The notes under the pieces: model-generated | Databases searched by the model: none | Seen by the model: only the letters and a program-made list of their open reading frames with translations | What the model was told of the DNA's origin: nothing | Shown: positions 46,401 to 57,358 of the stretch, piece after piece | How positions within the stretch are numbered: the first letter of the stretch is position 1 | Layout: each line of letters opens with the position of its first letter | Translations under genes and position numbers: made by a program | NCBI GenBank assembly: GCA_963930775.1 | Contig: OZ005707.1 | Span: 3,100,001 to 3,164,000, forward strand | Direction: 5' to 3' | Length of the DNA stretch: 64,000 nucleotides | Source: Cliona cf. orientalis | Lineage: Eukaryota; Porifera; Demospongiae; Clionaida; Clionaidae

Positions 46401-49400
46401 TGTAGGCTCGTGTTCTACACTTGTAGCTGAGAGAATTCTCGGTGACAATGCTGGAATTGTGGATGAGAAATTGGCAGCGCTTCTTCTAGCTAGTATTTTG
46501 TTGGACACAGGAGATTTGAAGCTGCAGGGGCGAACAACTGATAAGGACAATGCTGTAGCTGAACAACTTCAGAAGAAAGTGGCCTCGAATATAGATAGAG
46601 AGCAGTTCTACACTAAGTTGTTTGAACAGCGCTCTGACATCTCTCAGCTTACAAATATGGATGTACTACGCAGAGATTTTAAGCTTGAACAAGTTGGTGA
46701 TAAATTCTCCTTTGGCTTCTGTACAGTCACTTCACTCCTTTCAGATTTTTTTAAGCGTCCAAACATCTTTCAAGATCTCCTCTCCTTTTATACTTCACAA
46801 AATCTTGATGCTTTGCTGCTGCTGGGTATACACGTGTCCTGTCGTGATGACTCTGAGAAACGACGTCAAATCGCCATTTTTAGGCCATCATCGCAACCGA
46901 GTATTTCACCCTTGCCCCACCTCCTTGAGTCTCTTGCCAGCCTGCTGGAGGATGACCCAGACCTCAACTGTGATCACGTTGATGAAAACATCAAGGGTTT
47001 TGATGGAGTCCTTCTGGAGCAAGGAAATGTGGCTGTTACTCGTAAGCAGATCATTCCTAAAATCACGCAGTTTGTTTCTTCAGTGTAAGTAAACTGTTAA
47101 CATGGGCTTAAGTATTCTCAAAATTAACATGACCGTTTTAATTAACTATAGGGAGTATGAAAAGGCAGCTAACACTTCTCATGTAAGTTTGTGTATGGTA
47201 ATCTGATGTGCATGTAAACCATTTCTGTGCTGCTTTAGCTAGTTGAATAATCATAAACTAGGTGCCCATGCCATTGCTTTCAATAGGTTGCATAATTTAA
47301 TTATTATACCATATACAGTGCAACCTCGATTATCCGGACCCCTTTGTCCACTGGCCCATCGCTGCCATACCGGATAAGTGAAATGTCCGGATAACTGAAA
47401 TGCCTACATTTCTCGCCTGGTTTATGATACCTAGCCTATAACGATACCTATACAGTATGATCATGGCCAGCAGTGTTCAGAAAAGTACTTTGGTCAGTCA
47501 ATTTTGGCCAAGGCAAGCCTGTAGAGTCCATAGCTCATCGCTCAATCTATAACCACACCCATAAAAGATCATCGGTCACGCCTTCTGCGCATGCGTGGTA
47601 ATGTATTTTTAGGTCTCTGGCTAGTCCGGATAATAGAGGTTCCGGATAAACGAGGTCCGGATAATCGAGGTTGCACTGTAGTTATGGTTTTTCAGATAAT
47701 CAACCAACCATTAAAATATTACCAGTGAGGTAACCCGTGGTGAGTGTACTTGTCTGTTACCACACTTGCTGCTACATGCATGTGCATGCACATTATTATT
47801 ATTGAATACCGTATAGCGGGAAATTTTCGAGGGTAGCAATTTTCGCGGATGTGGGATTTTGAACTTTTTCGCATTTTAATTTTCGAGGATCAGCCCTGAG
47901 ACAAAGCCACACCCTCAAATTGGATGCAATAAAACCACGCCCCTCTTCTTTCACACGTGCGTGGAAATCATAGCAGGTAGTGTTAAACACACGAGCAAAC
48001 TATGTCTGAACTACGAAGCTGTGTTGTGGAGGCGATGATCCGTGGCTACTACGAGTATCAAAGCATTTGGAAGGCTGAAATTGGAGAAAACCTGACGTGT
48101 ATCCGAGAGCCCGGCAACGTCCGTGACCCTACGCTCACGGTAGCTGTCACGAAACCCGCGTCTTCAACAATAGTTGGACACGTCCCAAGAAAATGTCAGC
48201 TATATGTTCACTCTTTCTTCGAAAAGGAGGCAGTATCTTTCGAAAATGGCTTGCTAACGCTACATAATTTTTATTATTATAGTGCATTTTCTGCTCAGCA
48301 TGCCTTGTGGTTTATATCGACCACACCCATTCTACTGATATCATGTGCTGGTGGGACTGCGCATGCTCGAGCTAAGTCAGTGTAGGAACGGGTCGTCAAG
48401 TCATACCGTATAGCGGGAAATTTTCGAGGTATAAAATTTCGCGGATTCACCCTGATCCGCGAAAACAGCGAAAATTAATACCCTCGAAAATTTCCCGCTA
48501 TACGGTAAGTCAAATTTGAGGTACCCGGTGTTGTAGACTTGCAGTGTGAGAATTTTGTTTCTCTGGTTTGTGTACTTTTAGGCTGTTATGAAATGACCAC
48601 CTACATACCTTTGATTCACATAAAATTATAAGTATGGATGCACTCAATTGATCATGGGTCTTGCCAACACTAACATTAATATTGTTTTCCTAATGAAGTA
48701 ATCAGGTACATGCATGCATCTAGGCGGTTCAGCACCTACTGTATTTACTGTATAGTAAATAATTTGTAACAGGTCCAATTTAAATTTCATGTGCCCATAT
48801 GTAAATGCAAGGCTTAATGGTTAATGGAAAATATTCTGTCCAGTTCAATCGATTACACTAGCACACAATCATATAAATTAAATGCCTTATTCCTGGCCAT
48901 ATTCCCGTGATAGCTGCCAGCAGCAGCTGCTGTACTTGATCCTGAACATTCTGCTCCACTTGAGCCAACTGTGGTGGTGCTGACTAAGTCAGGGAGTGAC
49001 GACCCAACTGGTGCTGTCCACGTGAGCTACAAGACAGAAGTGGCTCCTGACATTCCAGAGTACTCCTTCAAGCAAGAGGCGGAGGATCTCCGCAAGCACA
49101 GACTGGTACGAATTGGAGAGGAAGAGAAGAATATCGACATGGATGTTGTACAGCCATACAGAAAGATTATCCAACATGCAGGTATATACATTGCAACAAT
49201 TGTGTGTGCATGTACTTCCACAACATCATTGTCCCCTAAGCATAAAAATTAATGATGATTAATTTTGTGTCTGCACGGGCATACATGTACATAATTATTT
49301 TGTACATCAGTTTTGGTACATCTATACCAGTACTGAGGAATAGTGCTGGATAATCGATTCATCAACTACTGCACTCTACTAGGTTATGTTGGACCAAAGC

Positions 49401-50137
49401 GTCAAGCACTATTGGTAATCTCGGCCTGCCACCTCCCACCTCACAGCCTTCCCAACTACTCCAACGTCATAGAGCATGTATTCTTGTAAGCAATCCATGG
49501 TCATGAAGTAGCTAGTCCACTCACAGAGATTGTATGTATCACATGCAGCTACATCATGTCAGTGTTGGACAAGCTGGTCATGGATGAGTATGTGATCGTA
49601 TATCTCCATAGTGGCGCTCCACACAACAGTATGCCATCTATTCGCATCCTTCACAAGTTTTACAAAATGGTAGACAGAAGGTAAGCAGTTCAAGCTCAAG
49701 TGTGTAGCTCACTTGTGTATTCACTGACTTTGTGATTTGTATAGACTACGTAAGCAACTGATGCATTTGTATATTGTTCATCCTACATTCTGGGTTAAAG
49801 CAATGATTCGATTGGCCCGTCCAATTATCAGGTAAGAGCATTAATCACAATTGAGCATGTCTCATTATCATAATTTTGGCGGGGAGTGCGAGATTATCAC
49901 TTCTATCGTTATTGCAGTGGTAAATTTTGGCGCAAAGTTCGATTCATTGCCACCCTTCAGGACCTGAGCAGTCATGTTTCAGTTGAAGACGGTCTGATTG
50001 CAGCACCTGTGTTTGCTGTTGATCAAGTGATCATGTCACGGAGACCAGCTAGAAGGAAGTACCAACTGGACACCCCTGCTAAACCTGACCAGCAGGACAA
50101 GGAGTCCACTGCTGCTACTGCTAATAAAGATGATTAA
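43414..50137 (+). CDS. PRUNE2: Prune-type DHH phosphoesterase fused to a BNIP2-type BCH (CRAL-TRIO) domain
   Basis: Exons: 43414-43467, 45997-47084, 47152-47182, 48914-49181, 49383-49485, 49549-49680, 49745-49831, 49918-50137; about 660 residues with phase closing at every junction. Residues about 20-380 are a DHH-DHHA2 exopolyphosphatase of the Prune family: GNESCDMDSIACALA (motif I), TLVDHN (motif II), EVIDHHE (motif III), SCSTLVAERIL, and ILLDTGDLKLQGR with the fourth-motif Asp. A 31-base exon and an Ala/Pro-rich linker lead to residues about 460-620, a BCH domain: PYRKIIQHAGY, LPNYSNVIEHVFFYIMSVLD, YVIVYLHSGAP, RRLRKQLMHLYIVHPTFW and GKFWRKVRFIATLQDL. BCH domains bind small GTPases and their regulators. 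Vertebrate PRUNE2 has the same order, with a far longer middle. Without splicing at 47084 the first part would stop at TAA 47088, so a short Prune-only isoform is possible. Confidence 0.85.
45300..45870 (+). repeat. Dispersed repeat family B, copy 1
   Basis: It shares GGCCTGTTTGGGACGAGCCT, GAGCTGAG, TGAAGACCATACAC, TGCCGTGTA, TCCACGTA and TTTCGCGTGACCGACG with 53210-53960 in the same order. It lies in the first intron of the Prune-BCH gene. Confidence 0.7.
47316..47678. mobile_element. pogo/Tigger-like TIR element, copy 2
   Basis: Left end CAGTGCAACCTCGATTATCC, right end GGATAATCGAGGTTGCACTG, TA on both flanks, about 360 bases. As in 26430-26832 the right end has tandem copies of the TCCGGATAA unit. 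It lies in a Prune-BCH intron. No transposase remains. Confidence 0.85.
47807..48507. mobile_element. TIR element carrying a HIRAN-like reading frame
   Basis: The left end TACCGTATAGCGGGAAATTT (47807) and right end AAATTTCCCGCTATACGGTA (to 48507) are exact inverted copies. A further left-type end at 48404 makes 48404-48507 a 104-base palindrome by itself. The interior contains an ORF at 48002-48385. It is therefore either one 701-base element with a duplicated end, or a truncated element next to a solo palindromic MITE. It lies in the Prune-BCH intron between exons 47152-47182 and 48914-49181. Confidence 0.75.
48002..48385 (+). CDS. HIRAN-like domain fragment within a transposable element
   Basis: 127 codons from an ATG at 48002. 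The first 75 residues fit a HIRAN-like pattern: YYEYQSIWKAEIGENL, TCIREPGNVRDP, then STIVGHVPRK. HIRAN domains bind DNA 3' ends in HLTF/Rad5 helicases. A related short form recurs in invertebrate repeats. The last third (after about residue 80, ENGLLTLHNFYYYS) loses the pattern and is probably decayed or non-coding. Its location inside TIRs argues for a transposon-carried gene fragment rather than a host gene. Confidence 0.45.
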   Translation: MSELRSCVVEAMIRGYYEYQSIWKAEIGENLTCIREPGNVRDPTLTVAVTKPASSTIVGHVPRKCQLYVHSFFEKEAVSFENGLLTLHNFYYYSAFSAQHALWFISTTPILLISCAGGTAHARAKSV

Positions 50138-50351
50138 CTACTACTCCTACAATATTTAATTTTTTGATGATGGTGATTATTCCGCTGATTAGATTCCATG
50201 ATGTACCTCTTAGTTGTTTTAACAATAATCTTGTAGAAACATTTATATTATTCCACCAATTTTTGTACAAATTGAACATCTTACAACGATTGTAATTGTT
50301 GCATTGTTATCAGTACAAAATTTTTATCCTTAATATTGATTTTTTTAACAG
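50138..50351. other. Convergent intergenic region
   Basis: 214 AT-rich bases between the stops of Prune-BCH (+) and ISOC2 (-). No further feature seen. Confidence 0.6.
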
Positions 50352-52542
50352 TTATAGCTTTGTGAGTAGACCTGAATCAGGAGCTGATGTCTTTATAAGA
50401 GCCTGCACTTCCTTGAATTTTGGATGCTTGGAATCACCAAGAAGTTCAAATAGAACGGACTCACTGGTACTGATGAATGCACCAGACTGCCGCATGCGCT
50501 ACAAAAGAAATGCAATATGGTCAAAGAATAAAACCTAGAGCTACAATGTCATACCCCACATACACTGCATCTGCACCAATCCACACAGAGACGGAAGTAC
50601 AGTCCTTTTTTATATTGATAATTATACCTATACCTGGTATTTACCATGTCCTATACGTATGCTAGTTGTACTACATGTGTGCATGAGCAGAAAGCACCAT
50701 GTCATGGCCTGGGCACAGTCAATAGCTGTGGCCAATAAAAATGCACTATTAATTTTGTGATGCTCGTGGGTCTTGCCAAAATTAATGACTTGGAAGTATA
50801 CTGAAGCCCATTTCTTTTTGTTGATTTGATCAGCTGTGTTATGTGTATACGAGTTCAGGTGCCTAGATTAGCAATTTTCATGCTGATGACACTAAATTTA
50901 TCCCTGGCGCATGTGTATGGGGTAACTACATGCACCAACACCAAGGGCTTCTAGCATTTAGACTAGCCTCATACCTCCAGTGCAAATAGTCTGTCCACTT
51001 GTGAACGTGATGAGCAGCCATCAGCTATTATGTGCACGTCAAATCCTCTGCTAAGCAAGTCCAAGGTTGTCTGCTGTACACACACCTGTGTCTGTTGAAT
51101 GAGTAAGCCACCTCAAATGGCATGGCATGGCATATCACTATTTCACACCCACCCCACCCACCCCCCCCCCCCCCCCCCCCCCCCAAAATCCAAATGGAAA
51201 GCGATAATCAGTTATGAGGAAATTCATGAGGCAATGTATTTGAGTTCAAGCAATTGTGATTGGAGCACAGAAACTGATCTTAAATCCAGTGAGTAGTGAC
51301 GGAGACGAGAGGAGTATTAAGTTTTCATTAGATGATTTGGCTACGGGGACCAAATTAAATTATCATGCAAATTCATTGAAAGTTACCTTTTTTTTCTATA
51401 TAGTAGTTATTTGAAAGGCCACACTTTGCATACACAGGGACTCGTTAACGACCCTTTACCAATTGGGTTCATACTCTGTTGAAACCGTGCACACATGAAT
51501 GTGAGGAGCAACCATCAGCAGCTATTATGGCTTTCTTCTTCCAAAAAAAAAGGAGAAAGTGTTACCCTTGGCTTCAGTATGCTAATCTGTGTCAATATTC
51601 CACCTAAGTGAAATTAATCACTCGTAGAACATGATGGTAAAAAAAATATGTTATGTTTTCGAGTTTTGCCATGCATTATATACATGTATTATTATATAAC
51701 ATCCGGGCCATCCCTACTTATAGCTAGGCCGTAAGATTGAGCCTTAAGTATGAAATTTTCTGTGACAAACCTCAATTCCAAACAGCACAACTGATTTTCT
51801 GTTGACATCCTGCTTTATCAGTTCATCCACTTCAGGGATTACCATGGAAAATACAGTCTTGGAAAACACTTTTGCATCTGTTACATCTATCTCTGTAACA
51901 GTGTTACCAAGTCCTACAGAACGATAGAATACAATGCATGACTATGTCACTACTACAATACCCTAGCTAGATGGGATACTAGATGCATGCAAGTACTAAT
52001 ATGGGACGTACTGCATGGGAACATGCAGTTTGTAATTGGTGATGAAAGGGGTACACTTGTATGTGTACACTTGACCATACTCCCAGATCTAGAGTCAAAC
52101 TTGAAAGTGAGGTTAAGGGGTCAAGGTGGAATTCTGAAGCTGGTCAAACAGTCAAGCAGAGATTCAAGAAACCTCTCAAGGTAACTCAATGGGCGTGGCT
52201 AATGGTCCACCGGTCAGGTGCAGTGCAGTCAGCATGAACATTAAATTTAATTCATGACTTCCTATCAACAAACCTTTAGGATACTGTTCTGTTGCAATGA
52301 CTGGAATTTCTAATACACGAGCAGCTTGCACCTATAGCAACATCAAGTATTTGTAAATTTTAATTGTGTGCAAGCACCACGATGATTATGTATGGCCTCA
52401 CCATTCGCTGAGCCACAGTTATAATTTCCGGAAAGTATCTAATCGAAGGACGAAATTTCTCTTGCATATCACATAGAAAGAAATAGCAAGTGTTGGACGC
52501 CAAACGCCCGAGGCTTCTCGCTGCTAGTGCTCCAGAGGACAT
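50352..52542 (-). CDS. ISOC2: Isochorismatase domain-containing protein 2
   Basis: Cysteine-hydrolase (isochorismatase) fold protein; the animal family has no settled substrate, and the human protein is mitochondrial. Exons on the minus strand: 52402-52542, 52274-52331, 51771-51913, 50975-51091, 50352-50498; all phases close, giving 201 residues, near the usual 205. It follows the family throughout: [10 protein letters not shown] with the catalytic Asp, [54 protein letters not shown] with the nucleophile Cys in [20 protein letters not shown], the C-terminal [13 protein letters not shown] and APDSGLL. Human ISOC2 has EAQACI at the Cys position. The TAA stop is at 50354-50352. Introns are short except one of 679 bases with a poly(C) run. 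Confidence 0.95.
50680..50926 (-). repeat. Dispersed repeat family A, degenerate partial copy
   Basis: Shares GCAGAAAGCACCATG-type, GTGATGCTCGTGG and GCGCATGTGTATGGGGTA with 36820-37128, in the same orientation. It lies in the ISOC2 intron between 50499 and 50974. Confidence 0.6.
51161..51184. repeat. Poly(C) tract, about 24 C
   Basis: Homopolymer in the ISOC2 intron 51092-51770, preceded by CACCCACC repeats. Confidence 0.9.
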
Positions 52543-52984
52543 TTTGATACCAAGTACAATACGCGAAATTACGGAGATTAATTTTGTGTGCGAATTGCGG
52601 GTCAAATCAGGGTCAAGTGGGCCCCCAAATTTTCGCGTGCTATTGTGACAGGGCCACCGGTATCTTCTATATTTCGCGGGGCCGTTCTTGCCACTTGATC
52701 CCGAATTGCAATTTATACGCAGGGCATTTGGGGGCGAGCCTGAGCGAGCGCTGAATTCTGTCAAATTTCACGTTGAGGCGTGGCGCCTGGCTAGGGCTGT
52801 ACGTACTGTATGAGTGTATACGTTGAGATAAGATAGCTGACTCAGCAGCTAGTCTCTCTCCTCTCTCGCATCTCTTTCTTCAGCTGACTCAACATTTAGC
52901 CTATCGCGCAGACATGCTTGCCTTTGTTCCACTGTTTGACTAGCTCGTCTGGCCCTGGCCTCTCTAAATTTATAGCCCAGGCAC

Positions 52985-53180
52985 GAGAATGCGTAGAATA
53001 TTTCGCGTTTATATGCATAGAGCCATGCATGCTGGGGATATAATTTCGCGTGACCGACGTAACATGAGCGAGCCCCACATAAACGGCATACATGGTACGT
53101 TTGTCACGCGAAATATATGCCCAGCATGGATATGGCTCTATGGACATAAGCGCGAAATAATCCATTGCGCATTCTCATTC
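52985..53180. repeat. Inverted repeat with TTTCGCG motifs
   Basis: GAGAATGCG...TTTCGCGTTTAT...CATAGAGCCAT...CATGCTGGG on the left pairs with its complement on the right (CCCAGCATGGATATGGCTCT ... AAGCGCGAAATAA ... CGCATTCTC). Fragments of the same unit are at 53833-53960 and 45770-45870. Confidence 0.75.
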
Positions 53181-53209
53181 TTGGGCAACAGGCCTTATAA
53201 TTACTAGTG

Positions 53210-53960
53210 TCATGCAGGGCCTGTTTGGGGCGAGCCTGAGCTGAGCCTCTGTTGAACTCCGGGAGTAGCCAAAGACAAAGCCATAGCACGATAGATCCTG
53301 AAGATCATGCACTGACATACCGTAGGTCGGGTTTTAATTGCGAGTATCTATTAAATGCGAATTGCGCTACGTTTCGCAATTAATAGATTCGCAAACATAA
53401 ATGTTCACGCATTTTACAGTACGGTACGGGGTCGTCCATCGCAATTATTGGATTCGCAATTTGGCCTGACTTGACTAGAACGCAATTATTAAACTACGCA
53501 ATTAAAACCCGTCCTACGGTACATGTAGATCGAAGCAAACAATGACAGTCATAGTGCCGTGTAGCTGCATGACAGTTCCCTCCACGTACGTATCTACCCA
53601 TAGCCAATTATAGCGTAGCTGCCTCTATTATCACAGGCTCAGTGAGCAGCACGCTTACCTTTATCACGTTCTTAGTTGCTCCTCGCGCTGTTGAGCTGAC
53701 AATGAGTTTGTCTTTCTCTCTCTCCTGCTTTGGAGCCTTACAGTACTCGATCTCGTCAAGTGCGCGATGTAGAAAAAAAAAACGAGGGTAAATTTGCAAT
53801 TCGAACTTCATATATACGGCTCGTAATGTCTGGCATGAGAATGCGCAATAGACTATTTCGCGTTTATATCCATAACCGACTATTATAGGGTGACCGACGT
53901 ACCATAATAATAATTATATAATATAATTATTAATTCGCGCATGGATATAACGTTTATGTG
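53210..53960 (+). repeat. Dispersed repeat family B, copy 2, interrupted by a TIR element
   Basis: Matches 45300-45870 in order and orientation, but with 53318-53521 inserted after GATCATGCACTGA. This insertion shows that the TIR element arrived later than the family B copy. Confidence 0.7.
53318..53521. mobile_element. TIR element with CCGTAGG ends, 204 bp
   Basis: TACCGTAGGTCGGGTTTTAA at the left pairs with TTAAAACCCGTCCTACGGTA at the right; both continue into inverted AATTGCG motifs. There is no ORF. It is inserted in repeat family B copy 2. Confidence 0.85.
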
Positions 53961-54199
53961 GGGCTCGCCCAAATTATATGCTGTTCTAATTTAGCGAATT
54001 GCACTCGTGCAGTATCGCCATCAAGATCGTGGCAATGAAAGTGTAAACGAGCTCGTCGTCAGTTAAGAAGACGATCATGCTCTCACTGAGACTGTAGCTA
54101 AGCAGAGGCAGCTATGCGGCTCAGTCACCTTGCCCCGTAGCTACTATCCTTATACCAAAATTTGAACGAACTAAATTTTTTTTCCTTTCGCGTGTGACC

Positions 54200-56100
54200 T
54201 TGATCTATACGGTCGCTTGCAGCAGGTCAAGGAAGTAGTACCGCGCGCGCAATATCCCTCAGCAAGCACACGAAATTACGAAAAATAGCACCAGTACACG
54301 TGCAATAGGGCTATCGCATGGCAGAGCCACGCCTCAACGTGAAATTTGACAGAATTCCGCGCTCGTCATTCGCGTGGGGCTCGCACAGGCTCGCCCGGAT
54401 CAATTTCGCGCTTATTTTTGGCGCAATTGGGGAAACATTTGCATCTAGAAATTTTCGTGAGTAATGTATCTCCACAAGGGAAGCAGCCAGGAAGCTAAAA
54501 AAAAAAAAAAATATGATGATTGACAGCTGTCACAACATTGAAGTCAGGTTATGGCCGCAATTGTCAATAGAGCCACCACAAAGAGAAAGCTACACAAAAG
54601 AAGGTAATTTACGCCAAGCGTAATGGCGGACCATGCGCGGACCAGGTCGTCAACACGGCTGTCTAGCTGCTTTATGACAGGTGGCCTTCAAACTCTAGCC
54701 CTGCCCACATGTCTGTGTAATAAGATGAACACCAAAGAGAAGCCATCTACGCGAAACTTGGTATGTTCCATTACTCACTATGGGAAATGCCCGTGCGTGG
54801 GCGAACTGTCATCCGTAACCTTAATCACCAAGAATTAGCACCGCAATATAATTTCTTAGCGCCGGCGCACGGCATAATGGCAACGTCAAACACGAACTTC
54901 CTGTGTGCCAATAAGCCAAGATCCTGGACCTTTTCATCGCGCGCCTATATGACTGATACTAGTTAGAACCTCTTCGTGCAGACTGTCGCTCGAGAAGCCC
55001 ACTTCACCGCGGTAACCGAAGTGAAGACGATGATGATAGTTCCTCGGAGGCGACGCACGCGTGGAGATATATAAGAACTGGGTCGCGCGCCACGCTTCTA
55101 TCATGCCGGCCCCAAGACAGGGAGCGCACGGCGGCGTATTACCTCGGACATTATTATCGTCTAGCCCGCCCTCGTGAATCGATCGATCGCTCGTGTCGCG
55201 CGTCTAGAGCGCGAAGTGCGAAAGTTTTTGAGGACAGAGATCGGAACTGTCGAAACAGATCTACGCTTGACTCCTGGCGAGACGGCGGATAGTGGGTTTG
55301 GTGATGAAACGCTTGGCCCCACGACCAGACGTGACGAGCATTCTTCGAAACTTTAAACGACGTAACGAACTTTGAGTGAGCGTGGGCGAGTCGCCGCTCA
55401 CCCGACCTCATCGGAAGCTGTCACCCTGGTGCAGGTGCACTCTAAACACGAACATGAAAAAGTTTGGCTAGCTACATCTCCGCGATTGGCCGTATGATGC
55501 GTGCTCTGACGCTTTCACGAGGTAGGAAATTGTAGAAGCTGCCACCAAGAACGTTGAACAGATATCGCGCTCCCGTGACACCCGACGTCGGCACAGCATG
55601 CACAAAGGCGTAGAATGGAGACGATGATTGCAGACTAGTGACATATGTGACCAGTTATGTGACCAGTTAATTCTCGCGCATATCTATGGCCCCTGAGCCA
55701 TACTAGTCTCGAGAGAGAGTCTGGCTGCGCGAGACTAGAGCCATACAGTGACCGACAGAGTCTGCTCATACCAAGGCTACCAATTTTTGGCCATCGCTGC
55801 TTGTCCTCAGTGTCCAGGAATTTCATCGCACACATTATCATTGCAAAGCGCATTGCGGTTAGGTATACGTGACGTAATGTACATTCCAATGGAACCGAAG
55901 TAGATTCATTCACCAGACCCTCTCTCTCTTGGTAGCTACGTAGGCGGGGGGACTAGCGTAATTGCGGGATTTTATAGTACGCAACGCGCCGTGCATGCAC
56001 ACGCGCGCCCAGATTAGTCTAGTCCCTGATGCGCTATAGCGCTTTCGAATGTTTAATTTTACGCGTCATTCGATTACGTAATGACTTCCGTTTCAGAGCT
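54200..56100. other. CpG-rich stretch
   Basis: CG dinucleotides are visibly far denser here than in the AT-rich remainder, especially at 54950-55450 (for example GGTCGCGCGCCACGC and ATCGATCGATCGCTCG). No gene is recognised. It could be an unmethylated island, a promoter for an unseen or non-coding transcript, or a recently arrived element. Confidence 0.5.
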
Positions 56101-56224
56101 AGAGCAGTGCTACAGAGCAAGAGAGTAGATTTTTACTACCGTGTGGTTTTTGCAGTGTTTCGTGGTTAAACTTGCATGTATCTTTATTTGATTTGATACC
56201 CAGTTAGGTCAATGGATGGACTAT

Positions 56225-56410
56225 CTACTGTGCTTTGCAGGTCAGTTGTCTAGGAAATTGGGGAATGGCACCTGTCTCTGTCACTATATAAACTGAAAGC
56301 CTTTATGACTAATAGTATAACTGAGTTAAGTACTTGAGAGCCACAGCCCTATTTACCCTTTCCACTGGACAACTGACTTGCAAAGCACAATACATATGCA
56401 GTGGAAAGCT
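56225..56410. repeat. Inverted repeat TGTGCTTTGCAGGTCAGTTG
   Basis: CTGTGCTTTGCAGGTCAGTT (about 56227) pairs with AACTGACTTGCAAAGCACAA (about 56370). The adjoining 56455-56660 carries TATGTTAGGCACAG repeats shared with the element at 7216-7901. Confidence 0.7.
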
Positions 56411-56922
56411 GATATCACCTTCTATAATATGGCTTCAGCATGCAAGAATGGCCAAAAATTTCCGATTCTTATGTTAGGCACAGTTTCACGGGATTGGATT
56501 ATAGTTAAGAACCATAATTTGAATTGAAGATAGGCACCAACTAGATACATCTTTGTGCCAAATAAGAAGTCTTAACTACAAAGAGTCACGGAGATATTCA
56601 CCAAAATAGCCTCTATTTATGTTAGGCACAGAATCTTGCATGAAAGCTTTAGTTAAGAGTCAATAATAATTATTATTGTGCTCTATGCATCCTTATGCAT
56701 TAACGATCCTAGTGTATATTACGTGAAACTGCGAAAACGTTGCAGGAAACGCCCAATCCGGAAGCAAATATTTCCGCCGATTGCTCCAGCTCCAGACGCG
56801 TCGACGGGTCGAAGTCTGCCTTGATGACGTATGCCCAACGCACGTATATACAATAGTGACGTTTACATTGACCACGCCCACTGGCGATATAAGAACGAGA
56901 GGCAGCGAGAACCGAGCTCTTA

Positions 56923-57358
56923 TGCACCTATCAATGCCATGCCCCACCTACCCTAGTGCGGGCAAAGGGTCGGGATTTGTAAGGGTTTAGGTGGGGAATA
57001 GCTGCCCCAGGGGTGGGGAATTTACCTTAGTCTGGAAATCAGCACAGAACAGAGACCTACTAAAAATACCCATACTAGGCTATATATAGTGTCACCATGA
57101 CGTTAGTACTAGACCTCACGTAGTAGCCTTGGTTAACACTAATGTGGCTTAAGTGAGTGTTATGTAAACTTGTATGTCTAGCATAGTGCACCTGCACAAA
57201 GACCTGCATATTCAGTAGTAGGTGGGGATTGGTGCGTCTTTTGATTACAGGAGCTTCCCCCAGGGGTGGGATAATTGATAAAAGTAGTGGTCAAATCCCC
57301 ACCCTATCCCCACATATGCCCGCACTAGGGTAGGTGGGGCAATACATTGATAGGTGCA
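56923..57358. mobile_element. TIR element, about 436 bp
   Basis: TGCACCTATCAATGCCATGC and CACCTACCCTAGTGCGGGC at the left pair with GCCCGCACTAGGGTAGGTG and ATTGATAGGTGCA at the right. TTA lies next to both ends (a possible 3-base target duplication). There is no ORF. Confidence 0.85.

Noticed and set aside
46622-47092. 156-codon plus-strand frame
   Set aside because: Out-of-frame shadow of the Prune exon 45997-47084, which has clear family motifs in the other frame.
48914-50137. A separate BNIP2-like gene starting near 48914
   Set aside because: The first BCH-side exon opens with an AG acceptor and no ATG, and joins in phase to the Prune exons, so one gene is more likely; still open until RNA is checked.
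54623-55411. Short frames in the CpG-rich region
   Set aside because: Fewer than 90 codons, no recognisable domain, no splice partners; a high GC content makes open frames more likely by chance.
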